From assembly GCA_021107635.1 (NCBI GenBank), contig JAIOSL010000008.1:1-40067 (forward strand): 40,067 nt of DNA, read 5' to 3'. The notes beneath the pieces are model-generated. The model saw only the letters and a program-made list of their open reading frames with translations, was not told the origin of the DNA and did no database searches. Every line of letters starts with the position of its first letter. Position 1 is the stretch's first letter. This DNA comes from an archaeon (lineage in GTDB: Archaea; B1Sed10-29; WALL01; JAGHAM01). The position numbers and the translations under genes were made by a program. Below are positions 7,909-16,009 of the stretch, piece by piece.

Positions 7909-8881
7909 ACTCAAAGCCATAGCACGCGCTTTGGACGAACACCAAACATTTCTCATTCTCGTTCACAAGTGTCCGGATCCTGATGCAGCGGGAGCAGCGA
8001 TAGCTCTCGCAACCCATCTAAAACAAAAACATAAAAAAGTAATTATTGGTGTAAAAGGAGATTCGTTCTCTAAATCCACCAGACTCCTTCTTAAAAAAAC
8101 AGGTTTTAGCATAACTTCAAAGCCAACCTACAACAAAGAATGCATAATAGTAGTTGATACTAATTCTCCTGCACTATTTTCCCTTGATGAAGTCTTGGCA
8201 TCAGGAGCAAAAAAAATCATCATCGATCACCACCACCCAAAACCTGAAGTAATCAACGCTTTTGATCACTCTTTGATAGATGAAGAAGCAGTATCGACCA
8301 CTCAAATAATCTTCCATTTACTAGACTTTATGGATGCACAATTCACTCATACTGCTAGTCTAGCTCTTGCAGCAGGCATACTAACAGATTCAGCTAACTT
8401 TGTTGCAGCAACAGTAGACAGTTTTGTAGTTCTTGGCGAAGTCTTAGCGCGCGGAAAAGTCGATTTTAAAGAAGTACTAGCAAGCATTTCTGTGCCAATG
8501 GAAAAAAGCGAAAAAATTGCTAGAATGAAAGCAGCTCAACGCTTGAAATTCTATAAAAAAGGAGATTATCTTATTACTTCTACTAAAGTAAATTCTTTTG
8601 AAGGCGGTGTTGCAAAAGCAATGCTTTACTTAGGAGCAGATGTATCTTTTGTAGGTGCAACTCATTCAAGTGAAATGAGAATTAGTGCTAGAGCAAAAAA
8701 TGATGTCATCAAAAAAGGATTGCATTTAGGTAGGGATGTCCTGCCTCTTGTTGTTGATTTGATTGGTGGAGATGCTGGAGGACATGCTGGCGCGGCAGGA
8801 GCGAATGGTACGCGTCCAGAAGCATTAGATGAAGCCTTGAGGCTTTGTGTTGAGCGCACTAAAGAATTGCTTAGGGACTAG
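7883..8881 (+). CDS. DHH/DHHA1 family phosphoesterase (NrnA/RecJ-like)
   Basis: A 332-aa two-domain phosphoesterase. The DHH domain has HKCPDPDAAGAAIALATHL, VVDTNS and the eponymous IIIDHHHPKP, all metal ligands of this superfamily. The DHHA1 domain ends with GGDAGGHAGAAGA, the substrate-binding glycine loop. NrnA-type proteins degrade short oligoribonucleotides or 3'-phosphoadenosine phosphate; the exact substrate here is unknown. The track start at 7733 gives a 50-residue basic extension read out of frame from pfdB. TTG 7883 or CTG 7895 gives a family-like N-terminus and a short overlap. The start is uncertain. Confidence 0.85.
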   Translation: MKNHLKKNELKAIARALDEHQTFLILVHKCPDPDAAGAAIALATHLKQKHKKVIIGVKGDSFSKSTRLLLKKTGFSITSKPTYNKECIIVVDTNSPALFSLDEVLASGAKKIIIDHHHPKPEVINAFDHSLIDEEAVSTTQIIFHLLDFMDAQFTHTASLALAAGILTDSANFVAATVDSFVVLGEVLARGKVDFKEVLASISVPMEKSEKIARMKAAQRLKFYKKGDYLITSTKVNSFEGGVAKAMLYLGADVSFVGATHSSEMRISARAKNDVIKKGLHLGRDVLPLVVDLIGGDAGGHAGAAGANGTRPEALDEALRLCVERTKELLRD

Positions 8882-9351
8882 CTAGATTTAATTCTCTTTT
8901 CGTGCATTTTTCCTGCTAAATCAGCTGTTTTTTGGTCATATGCTATCCAACGTACTTTATGGTTGAATCCTCTCTTTGGATCTCCATACTTTTTTTCTGA
9001 GAAAAATATTATCGGTTCTCCTTTTCCACTGCCTCTTTCTCCCTTCATTGTTCTTAACATATTGTCAATTTCTTTCCGAAATCTCAGTCTAAGCTGTGTT
9101 TTAGTAAGAGTGTTATTTGGATTCCATTTTCTTGCTATGTTTTTCTCATATTTACTCCATAAGTGTTCTTGAAAAACTGAACGTGAAACACCTGTTTGTA
9201 TCCTGTTGTGCAAGTGTTCTCTTGTTTCTCTGTCAACAAAATCCATTTTTTTAATCAAAAATCTTTTCACTCCAAGCTTTTCTCCCTTTTTCAGAACGTA
9301 AAGACTACTCCTTTTCTTTTCTATTTTTGAAAGTTTTCTTCTGGTTTTCAT
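8878..9351 (-). CDS. Hypothetical basic protein, 157 aa
   Basis: I do not recognise a family. The protein is rich in Lys and Arg with scattered aromatic residues, has no membrane segment and no cysteine pairs. It contains HLWSKYEKNIARKWNPNN, TKTQLRLRFRKEIDNML and GEPIIFFSEKKYGDPKRGF. The charge and the ordered aromatic spacing suggest nucleic-acid binding, which is inference. It converges with the DHH gene (4-base overlap of stops) and is divergent from the Mre11-like gene. A TATATATA box at 9380-9387, read on the minus strand, sits about 33 nt upstream of its ATG. Confidence 0.72.
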   Translation of the reverse strand: MKTRRKLSKIEKKRSSLYVLKKGEKLGVKRFLIKKMDFVDRETREHLHNRIQTGVSRSVFQEHLWSKYEKNIARKWNPNNTLTKTQLRLRFRKEIDNMLRTMKGERGSGKGEPIIFFSEKKYGDPKRGFNHKVRWIAYDQKTADLAGKMHEKRIKSS

Positions 9352-9357
9352 CTCTAA

Positions 9358-9388
9358 CTATTATATTCCTTCTTTGAGTTATATATAC
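9358..9388. promoter_or_regulatory. Divergent promoters between the orphan gene and the Mre11-like gene
   Basis: TATTATAT at 9359-9366 is about 29 nt from the plus-strand ATG at 9392, fitting a leaderless or very short-leader mRNA. TTATATATA at 9379-9387 is about 33 nt from the minus-strand ATG at 9351. The two boxes cross over each other, so the transcripts would overlap at their 5' ends. Confidence 0.45.
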
Positions 9389-9391
9389 CGT

Positions 9392-10600
9392 ATGCGATTA
9401 GCAGTAATCTCTGATCCTCATTTAGGTTATGCGTGGGGTTCTGAACGTCAAGAAGATCCGTTTAATCAAGCAAAAGAAGCTTTTGAGAAAGCTATTGAAA
9501 GCGCAGACTTGATTTTGTTGCCTGGGGATTTGTTCGACACGCGAGTACCTAAACAAGAAATCATGGAAAAAGCAATGCGTTTGTTGAGCATGGCGCTTGA
9601 TGCTAAAGGCAGTAGCATAAAAACCATTGATTCTTTTAATGTTTCCGAACCGTCAGACTATACTCTTGGTGGAATTCCTGTAGTAGCTATACATGGTAAT
9701 CATGAGAGAAGAGGAAGCATGCTAGTTAATCCTGTGGAAACTCTTGCTGCTGGAGGATTGTTAATTCACTTGCATTTAGGAGCTATAGTATTTGAGAAAG
9801 ATGGCAAGCGCGTTGCTATTCATGGAATGAGCGCTGTTCCAGAACCTCAAGCAAAGGATGCTCTGATAGCATGGAATCCTAAGCCAATAGAAGGCGCATA
9901 TAACATTTTAGTGCTTCATCAGTCTTTCAAAGAAATGCTTTATGAAGAAATAGCTTTTTTGGAGTATTCTGATTTGCCAAAAGGCTTTGATTTGTATGTT
10001 AATGGTCATATTCATTGGAGTTCAGTAGAAGAAAAAGATGGTAAACGGGTGCTTCATCCAGGTAGCACAGTGATTACTCAAATGAAGCGCAGGGAAGCGG
10101 AAGAACCTAAAGGATTTTATTTTTTGGACACAGATTCTGGAGCTATTGATTTTGTCGCACTTGAACGACAAAGACCTTTTTTCTTTAGGGAAGTAACTTA
10201 TGAGAATGGTTCTCCTTTGAAGATTGTGGAGGAGGTGACGGGATTACTGGATTTGATTCCTGAGTCTGATCCTAAGCCACAGGTTAAGTTGAAATTGAAA
10301 GGTTCTCTTCAGATGGGAACTGTTTTAGATGTTAAACAGATTACTGACAAATTCAAGGACAGGATGCTTTTAGCAGTGGATGATGAACTTGGTACAGAAG
10401 ATTTCAAGAAGAAGATAGCTTCTTTGCGTGAATTGCATAAAGAGAAGGCCTCAGTGCTTGAGCTTGGAATGGATATTTTAAAACAGAATCTGTCTGAAGC
10501 AAAGTATGAGGGCGTGCTTGCTGAGAATATCATGCCTATTTTGGAGGAAGGCGATTCGGATAAAGCACTGGAAATAGTCATGAAAGAGCGTGTCTTATAA
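9392..10600 (+). CDS. Mre11/SbcD-like metallophosphoesterase
   Basis: A 402-aa calcineurin-like phosphoesterase. All metal motifs are visible: ISDPHLGY near the start, LLPGDLFDTR, AIHGNHERRG, LHQSF and NGHIHW. The opening closely resembles the Mre11 nuclease of DNA double-strand-break repair, including RQEDPFNQAKEAFEKAIE. A helical C-terminal part (about 270-400) replaces the usual Mre11 capping domain or is a divergent version of it. No Rad50 gene is adjacent, unlike typical archaeal mre11-rad50 operons. The track start (TTG 9374) lies in promoter-like sequence, so ATG 9392 is used. The stop overlaps the next gene (TAATG). Confidence 0.83.
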   Translation: MRLAVISDPHLGYAWGSERQEDPFNQAKEAFEKAIESADLILLPGDLFDTRVPKQEIMEKAMRLLSMALDAKGSSIKTIDSFNVSEPSDYTLGGIPVVAIHGNHERRGSMLVNPVETLAAGGLLIHLHLGAIVFEKDGKRVAIHGMSAVPEPQAKDALIAWNPKPIEGAYNILVLHQSFKEMLYEEIAFLEYSDLPKGFDLYVNGHIHWSSVEEKDGKRVLHPGSTVITQMKRREAEEPKGFYFLDTDSGAIDFVALERQRPFFFREVTYENGSPLKIVEEVTGLLDLIPESDPKPQVKLKLKGSLQMGTVLDVKQITDKFKDRMLLAVDDELGTEDFKKKIASLRELHKEKASVLELGMDILKQNLSEAKYEGVLAENIMPILEEGDSDKALEIVMKERVL

Positions 10601-11079
10601 TGCCATTCACTCTATTCCACTTGGGACCTCTCTTCCTCATAGGATTTTTGACACTATCCTTGCTTTACTTGCCTGCTCTGGTCTTAGGAGGAACCATAGT
10701 CGACATAGAACCTTTGATATCGCGTTTACAATGCCCTACCTGTCCTTCTCATGGCTTTTTTCATTCGTTTCTCGGAGCTTCGATAGGTGGCATATTCGCA
10801 GCGTTAATTGTGTTTGCTTTGAAAAAACGGGTAGACAAGGTAATGAGTTTACTTAAGCTAGAGCAGCCTGCATCCTTTAAGAAAATCATGTTATCCGGAC
10901 TGGTTGGCGCATGGTCACATGTATTTTTGGACGCGCCGTTAGATCCTAGAATGCAACCGTTCTATCCTTTGCCTGATAATCCTTTTTATGGTTTATATGG
11001 TGTGTTTGAGTGCTATGCTGCCTGTGCGGTTCTGATTGTACTTTCAGCAATTTTCTATTACTACACATTCAAGAAATAG
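10600..11079 (+). CDS. Membrane-bound metal-dependent hydrolase-like protein (DUF457/YdjM-like)
   Basis: A 159-aa polytopic membrane protein beginning PFTLFHLGPLFLIGFL. It has conserved histidines and aspartates in FHLGP, DIEPL, SHGFFHSFLGA and WSHVFLDAPLDP. These match a widespread archaeal/bacterial group annotated as membrane-bound metal-dependent hydrolases of unknown substrate. Roughly three or four hydrophobic helices can be seen. It shares a one-base stop/start overlap with the Mre11-like gene, so they are cotranscribed. A functional link is not established. Confidence 0.72.
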   Translation: MPFTLFHLGPLFLIGFLTLSLLYLPALVLGGTIVDIEPLISRLQCPTCPSHGFFHSFLGASIGGIFAALIVFALKKRVDKVMSLLKLEQPASFKKIMLSGLVGAWSHVFLDAPLDPRMQPFYPLPDNPFYGLYGVFECYAACAVLIVLSAIFYYYTFKK

Positions 11080-11083
11080 TCAT

Positions 11084-11128
11084 AAAGAACGTTCTTTTCG
11101 TGTGTTAGTACTAATGTTTTATTTTTTT
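11084..11128. terminator. Palindromes plus T-run between convergent genes
   Basis: The 39-base gap between the convergent genes holds two perfect palindromes, AAAGAACGTTCTTT (11084-11097) and TTAGTACTAA (11105-11114). They are followed on the plus strand by GTTTTATTTTTTTAG. The T-run is a plausible archaeal terminator for the plus-strand genes. The palindromes might aid termination in both directions or bind a protein. Confidence 0.45.
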
Positions 11129-12516
11129 AGTTCGTGTGGGATACTCACTGGCGCGTTCAGGAATTCTTCATAGTGTGTGAGTGCTGCCAGTGAACGTGCT
11201 GCATCTGCAAGAGTGTCGTATGTAGGAATGCCCATTTCTTCCAGCAAGCGTTTGTGCAATTGAGCGTATTCTCCTCCAGTAGAGCAAATAACAAGTGGTT
11301 TGTGGTCGTATTTGTCATTGATTTCTGAAATTACTTCCACTACTTCCGAACCAAGGTCTGCAGTTTGCATTAATAGTATGCAAATAACTGAATCTACATT
11401 TTCATCGTTCATTACTCCTTCCAGTGCGTGTCTGTACCGTTCAGCGTCAGCATCGCCTACTAAATCAAATGGATTTCTGAATACGGTGTACGTTGGCATT
11501 TTCTTTTTCATTTTCGTAAGCATTTTTTTGTCAAGTTCAGCCATGCGCAGGCCGTAATAAATTACTGCGTCAGTAGCCATTACTCCAAAACCGCCTCCGT
11601 TTGTGACAATGGCAACCCGATCTCCTCTTGGCAGTGGTTGTTCTGCGAACAGCCTGGCGTAATCAAACATTGAATCGACACGTTTTGCTTTAATAACTCC
11701 TGATTGTTTGAATGCTGAATCCCATACTTTTATTGATCCTGCAAGTGAGCCTGTGTGTGATGCAATGGCTTTAGCACCATGTTCTGTGCGGCCTGATTTT
11801 ATTGCTATAATCGGTTTGTGTTTGCTTACTCTTTTTGCCACGCGTATTAATTCTTTTCCTCTGCGCGTTCCTTCCATGTATGAGCATATGACTTTGGTGG
11901 TTGAGTCTTTTTCGAAGTATTCTAGTAAGTCAACTTCATCTATGTTTAGTGCGTTGCCATAGGAAACAAATTTGCTTACTCCGAAGCCTCTGTATCCAGC
12001 CCAGTCCATTACCACAGCGCCAACAGCGCCTGATTGGGTCATAAAGGATATTCCTCCTTTGCGCGGTCTGTGCATTTTGTAACTGGGATTGAATATGGTG
12101 TCTACACCTGAATAATTATCGAGCACTCCAAGACAATTAGGACCTATGACAGCAATTTTGTAGCGGTTTGCGACTTTCTTTAGTTTGTTTTCGAGTTCAA
12201 CGTTGCCTACTTCTTTGAAGCCGCCTGAGATAATTATAGATCCTTTAACTCCTTTTTTCCCACAATCTTGCATGATGTCTGGAACTATTGGTGCGGGCAC
12301 AGCAACTACTGCTAAATCAACTTTGCCTGGCACATCAGAAATGTTTTTGTAGCAGTCCAGTGTCATCAATTCTTTATACTTGGGGTTGATTGGATAAATT
12401 TTTCCAGGAAAACTTTTTAATAATCCTCTTAATAGCGCGTGGCCTATCTTGTTTGGTTCTGGTGACGCGCCTATTAACGCGACGCTTTTAGGTTTAAATA
12501 TTGCATCAAGGTTCAT
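11119..12516 (-). CDS. acdA: ADP-forming acyl-CoA synthetase (ACD) alpha subunit
   Basis: A 465-aa alpha subunit of NDP-forming acyl-CoA synthetase, which converts acyl-CoA, ADP and Pi to free acid, CoA and ATP. The CoA-binding domain begins IFKPKSVALIGASPEPNKIG. The two ligase-CoA domains follow, with VIGPNCLGVLD and MTQSGAVGAVVMDWA. The phosphorylated catalytic histidine is probably H254 in IASHTGSLAG. The beta (ATP-grasp) subunit is encoded separately at the start of the same operon. It overlaps the flavoprotein gene by 4 bases (ATGA). Confidence 0.95.
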   Translation of the reverse strand: MNLDAIFKPKSVALIGASPEPNKIGHALLRGLLKSFPGKIYPINPKYKELMTLDCYKNISDVPGKVDLAVVAVPAPIVPDIMQDCGKKGVKGSIIISGGFKEVGNVELENKLKKVANRYKIAVIGPNCLGVLDNYSGVDTIFNPSYKMHRPRKGGISFMTQSGAVGAVVMDWAGYRGFGVSKFVSYGNALNIDEVDLLEYFEKDSTTKVICSYMEGTRRGKELIRVAKRVSKHKPIIAIKSGRTEHGAKAIASHTGSLAGSIKVWDSAFKQSGVIKAKRVDSMFDYARLFAEQPLPRGDRVAIVTNGGGFGVMATDAVIYYGLRMAELDKKMLTKMKKKMPTYTVFRNPFDLVGDADAERYRHALEGVMNDENVDSVICILLMQTADLGSEVVEVISEINDKYDHKPLVICSTGGEYAQLHKRLLEEMGIPTYDTLADAARSLAALTHYEEFLNAPVSIPHELKK

Positions 12517-13085
12517 TTTTTGGTCTCCTTAACTATTTCCTGGCCAAGCTTTCTAGCGGATTCTATTGATTCCAAGTCTTTTTTTACGTCTCCTGGTTTT
12601 TTTCCGAATCCGATTGCGCCGAACTTGCTATAAAATTTTTGTTTATCTCCTATCATTTGAAGTCCTTGATCTGTTGACCAATTTTTTAATACGTTGAAAG
12701 CCATTTCATGTCCTCCATGTTTGTATTGTCCAACTGTTATCACTCCAAACTTTTTACCTAAAAGTTTTTTCCCGTTCATTGCTGTCCAGAGGAAGCGGTC
12801 TATAAAAATTTTGGTTAATGAGCTTACGTTGTTGGACCATACAGGAGTTGCTATTATTATTGCATCTGCTTGCTCTGCCTTTGAGTAAATTGCTTGTATG
12901 TCATCGTTTTGAGGGCATTTATCGAGGCAGGCGCTGTGGCCTTTGCATGGCATTATGTTTTTCTCGGCTAGGAGAACCAATTCCGTTTCCGTGCCGTTCT
13001 TTTCTATTTCTTCTAGCGTGGTTCTGAGCATAATCTCTGTGTTCCCTCCCCTCCTCGGGCTTCCACAAATCCCAATCACTTTCAT
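12513..13085 (-). CDS. Flavodoxin-fold NAD(P)H-dependent FMN reductase-like protein
   Basis: A 190-aa flavoprotein of the NADPH-dependent FMN reductase/WrbA-like group. KVIGICGSPRRGGNTEIML is the FMN phosphate loop, and ATPVWSNNVSSLTKIFIDRF is the second flavin-contacting stretch. A cysteine cluster, PCKGHSACLDKCPQNDD, resembles the region where iron-sulfur flavoproteins bind a cluster, but the spacing (C-x5-C-x3-C) is not the classic one. The track start at 13172 reads back into porB; ATG 13085 starts right at the fold. The gene sits inside the oxidoreductase/ACD operon, so it may pass electrons from ferredoxin. That role is inference. Confidence 0.85.
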   Translation of the reverse strand: MKVIGICGSPRRGGNTEIMLRTTLEEIEKNGTETELVLLAEKNIMPCKGHSACLDKCPQNDDIQAIYSKAEQADAIIIATPVWSNNVSSLTKIFIDRFLWTAMNGKKLLGKKFGVITVGQYKHGGHEMAFNVLKNWSTDQGLQMIGDKQKFYSKFGAIGFGKKPGDVKKDLESIESARKLGQEIVKETKK

Positions 13086-13092
13086 TTTATCA

Positions 13093-14004
13093 CTAATATT
13101 CGTCTGTTTGCCAGTATTTGCCTCCGCGGTATAGTTCCCATTCTTTGTCCACGTCTTTTTGAATTTCAGCAATGTCTTTTTTGGTTAGGTGTCTGAAGCG
13201 TTGTTGTCCTTTCAGGAAGTTTTTTACTGGCTGGAATTTTCCTGGTCCAGGGTCATAATTAATGGTCATCATGCCATTTTCTACTTCATAGAGTGGCCAG
13301 ATGCCTGTGAACACTGCTTTCATTACTATGTCTATTCCTTCTTTCGGTTCGAAACCCCAATTGGTTGGACAGTTGACTAGCAGGTCAACAAATCCAAGTC
13401 CTTTGTATTTTCTTGCTTTTTCAACTTTGCGCATGAAGTCGAGTGGTAAAGCTGTGCTTGCAGTCGCGCTGTAGCAGCCATGCGCGCCCATGATTTTAGC
13501 CATGTCTTTTCGTGATAGTGCGTTACCATGTGATTCTGAACCTGGTGGACTTGTGGTAGTGCGAGCGAATTTTGGTGTTGCTGTGCTCCATTGGTTGCCT
13601 GTATTGCCAAAGCATGAGTTGTTGTAGCAAACATAAACCATATCATCTCCTCTTGATGCTGCTCCACTAAGGCTTTGGAATCCAATATCATATGTTGCAC
13701 CATCGCCTGCATAGCAAAGAATGTTCATTTCTCTGTTTAATGCTTTTAGTGCATGCCGTATGCCTGTGGCAGTGGATGCAGCGTTTTCTATTGCACTGTG
13801 AATGAATGGTACTTTTAGTGGGCTGGTCGGCCAATTGCTAAGCAAGGTCATGCATCCAGAAGCATTGACGACAATAGTATCTTCTCCAAGCACTTTCAGT
13901 GCAAGTTTTAGTCCTAACTCTCCTCCGCAGCCTGCGCAACTGAATGAGCCGCCTTCCAGAAGATTTTCATCTGGTATGTCTTTGAATTTTTGATATTTAG
14001 CCAA
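13093..14004 (-). CDS. 2-oxoacid:ferredoxin oxidoreductase beta subunit (divergent, cluster 1)
   Basis: A 303-aa thiamine-pyrophosphate subunit. The 4Fe-4S ligands are present: CAGC in SFSCAGCGGE, then ASGCM and VNCPTNWGF. The TPP/Mg motif is AGDGATYDIG followed about 25 residues later by YNNSCFGNTGNQW. That loop departs from the DNEAYMNTGVQRSG form in the second cluster of this window. The track start at 14049 is deep in porA. TTG 14004, 7 nt after GGGGAGGTG, gives MAKYQKFKDIP and an 8-base overlap with porA, so it is preferred. The substrate (pyruvate or another 2-oxoacid) is not certain. Confidence 0.9.
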   Translation of the reverse strand: MAKYQKFKDIPDENLLEGGSFSCAGCGGELGLKLALKVLGEDTIVVNASGCMTLLSNWPTSPLKVPFIHSAIENAASTATGIRHALKALNREMNILCYAGDGATYDIGFQSLSGAASRGDDMVYVCYNNSCFGNTGNQWSTATPKFARTTTSPPGSESHGNALSRKDMAKIMGAHGCYSATASTALPLDFMRKVEKARKYKGLGFVDLLVNCPTNWGFEPKEGIDIVMKAVFTGIWPLYEVENGMMTINYDPGPGKFQPVKNFLKGQQRFRHLTKKDIAEIQKDVDKEWELYRGGKYWQTDEY

Positions 14005-15166
14005 GCCAATGCACCTCCCCTTTGCGATCTTTTTTAGCAAGTTTGACACCGTGTTTGAACATTTGAATACTTTCTGGGCTTCCTCCCAGTCCCATTACAA
14101 ATTCTGTGATTATTGGTTTTTTCTTTGTGTGATCGTAGAGTGAAGCTTTCAAGTCAGACATCATTAATCCTCCTCTGCCAGGAGAAACATTTTTTTCGAA
14201 AACAGCAATATGTTTAGCACCTTGCAGTGCTTTTGCGACTTCTTTGTGTGGCCAAGGGGTTATTGTTCTTAGTCTGAGCAAACCTACTTTGGTTTTGCGT
14301 CTTCCACCTTTGCGCATTTCATTTACTGCTGCTTTTGCTGTTGTAGAAATACTGCCTTGAGTTACAATTATGACATCCGCATCATTGGTTTTGTATTCTT
14401 CGATTAAGCCGTTGCCATAATCTCTGCCGAATTTTTTCTTGAAGTCTTTGCATACTTCTTGTATCACCTCTAGCGCGTTTAGGTTGGCTAGGTGATGTTG
14501 TCCTCTGAAATATGTGTATGCTTCCGGCTTGAGTACTGCTGCTCCTTGTATTAACGGTTTGTTTGGTTTGAAAAATGCGTGTTTTGGTTTGTATGGTGGC
14601 AAGAACTTGTCTATTTCTTTTTGTGTTGGCACGTCAATTGGTTCTTTAGTATAAGAAAGCACGTATCCATCCAGGTTTACCATTGAAGGTAACAGCACTT
14701 TTCGGTCTTCGCTTATTTTGAATGCCATTACTAGCGAATCAAACACTTCTTGGTTGTCTTGAGCATGCACTTGAACCCATCCATCTCCTTTCTGGTTTAG
14801 GAAATCTGTATGATCGCTCCACAGTGTTATTGGTGCTGAAAGTCCACGTGAAACGTTAGCCATGACAATTGGTAGTCTCATACCTGATGCGATGAATAAT
14901 ATTTCATTCATTAATGTAAGGCCTTGAGAAGAAGTTGCAGTGAATGTTCTGGCTCCTGTTGCAGAACAGCCAACAGCTGCACTCATCACTGAATGTTCGG
15001 AATCCATTGTGAAAAATTCTGCGTTTAGTTCTCCATTGGCTTTCCAGCGCGCTAGCGTTTCAATGATTTCTGTTTGTGGTGTAATTGGAAACACTGGCAT
15101 GCATGATGCTCGGCTCATTTTTGCTGCTATTGCAGCGGTTTCGTTTCCTGAAGCAAGATGTTCCAT
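13997..15166 (-). CDS. 2-oxoacid:ferredoxin oxidoreductase alpha subunit (cluster 1, VOR/POR-like)
   Basis: A 389-aa alpha subunit. The pyrimidine-binding half holds SGNETAAIAAK, PVFPITPQTEIIETLARW, DSEHSVMSAAVG and GARTFTATSSQGL. The C-terminal half holds ITPWPHKEVAKAL and VFEKNVSPGRGGL. PITPQT and the nearby IIE are like 2-ketoisovalerate-type subunits, while POR enzymes more often show PITPST as in the second cluster. The usual RDxGW is changed to KGDGW (NQKGDGWVQ). ATG 15166 follows AAAAGGAGGGG with proper spacing; the track start reads into porD. Confidence 0.92.
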   Translation of the reverse strand: MEHLASGNETAAIAAKMSRASCMPVFPITPQTEIIETLARWKANGELNAEFFTMDSEHSVMSAAVGCSATGARTFTATSSQGLTLMNEILFIASGMRLPIVMANVSRGLSAPITLWSDHTDFLNQKGDGWVQVHAQDNQEVFDSLVMAFKISEDRKVLLPSMVNLDGYVLSYTKEPIDVPTQKEIDKFLPPYKPKHAFFKPNKPLIQGAAVLKPEAYTYFRGQHHLANLNALEVIQEVCKDFKKKFGRDYGNGLIEEYKTNDADVIIVTQGSISTTAKAAVNEMRKGGRRKTKVGLLRLRTITPWPHKEVAKALQGAKHIAVFEKNVSPGRGGLMMSDLKASLYDHTKKKPIITEFVMGLGGSPESIQMFKHGVKLAKKDRKGEVHWLG

Positions 15167-15167
15167 G

Positions 15168-15455
15168 CTAGTTCCCCTCCTTTTCTTTTCCAATACATTT
15201 CACTGGACACACCTCTGCACATATCAAACAGCCTTTACAGAAAGTGTAATCAATTTTTGGCTTTCCGTTTATCCAGGATATTGCTCCGTGTGGACAGTAG
15301 GCAAAGCAGGTTTTGCATTTGATGCATTTGGAGTGGTCTATTATTGGTTTCCATAGACGCCAACTGCTTGTTTTGTTGTATTTGGCTGAAGCATTTGCTG
15401 GCATTATTGGTATTCCTTTTTCAAAATCATATTTTTGTTTGAGGTCTTTTGTCAT
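15168..15455 (-). CDS. porD: 2-oxoacid:ferredoxin oxidoreductase delta subunit (2x[4Fe-4S], cluster 1)
   Basis: A 95-aa ferredoxin-like subunit with two complete Cx2Cx2Cx3CP motifs, CIKCKTCFAYCP and CKGCLICAEVCP. It passes electrons from the TPP subunit to external ferredoxin. The N-terminal extension ending WRLWKPIIDHSKC is typical of PorD. GAGGTGG precedes the ATG, which overlaps the gamma-subunit stop by 4 bases. The alpha gene begins one base after its stop. Confidence 0.95.
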   Translation of the reverse strand: MTKDLKQKYDFEKGIPIMPANASAKYNKTSSWRLWKPIIDHSKCIKCKTCFAYCPHGAISWINGKPKIDYTFCKGCLICAEVCPVKCIGKEKEGN

Positions 15456-16003
15456 TGCATTACCACCTCTTCATAAGCTTCATGCACTGCATCCATGTTT
15501 TTTTGGATGTAATCTTCTCCAACTTTTTTGCCTATTTCATGTTGTAGTGCTTGTTTAATATGTTCAAAATCAATCAAATCGCTTATGTTTGCAAAAGCTC
15601 CAAGCATTGCAGTGTTGTACATTGGTTTGCCAAGATGTTTCATTGCGATTGTTGCTGCATCCACTGAGTAAACTTTAAAGCCTTTTTTCTTGAATTTAGG
15701 ATATTTTTTTATTGTGTTTATGATTATGATTCCATTTTTTTTCAGACCATATGTCACATCAACCAAATCTAGTAAAGTTTCATCCAAAACTATGACACAA
15801 TCAGGATCACTGATATAACCACGCTCAAGAATCTTATCCTTGTCTATGCGTACAAAAGATTCTACTGGAGCACCTCTACGTTCAGCACCATACCTAGCAA
15901 AATCTTGCACCTCATGCCCTTCAAGGAAAGCCGCGCTGCCAATTATCTTTGAAGCAAGCTTGCCTCCCTGTCCGCCTCTACCATGAATTCTAATTTTATA
16001 CAT
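15452..16003 (-). CDS. porG: 2-oxoacid:ferredoxin oxidoreductase gamma subunit (cluster 1)
   Basis: A 183-aa gamma subunit. The opening KIRIHGRGGQGGKLASKIIGSAAFLEG is the family signature and contributes to the CoA-binding region. FARYGAERRGAPVESFVRI and NTAMLGAFANI follow in the expected places. AAGTGAG at the end of acdB acts as ribosome binding site. It is the second gene of the minus-strand operon. Confidence 0.95.
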   Translation of the reverse strand: MYKIRIHGRGGQGGKLASKIIGSAAFLEGHEVQDFARYGAERRGAPVESFVRIDKDKILERGYISDPDCVIVLDETLLDLVDVTYGLKKNGIIIINTIKKYPKFKKKGFKVYSVDAATIAMKHLGKPMYNTAMLGAFANISDLIDFEHIKQALQHEIGKKVGEDYIQKNMDAVHEAYEEVVMQ

Positions 16004-16009
16004 TCTAAC

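Noticed and set aside
11084-11097. Palindrome as an insertion-sequence end or attachment site
   Set aside because: No transposase or integrase, no matching partner repeat nearby and no target-site duplication.
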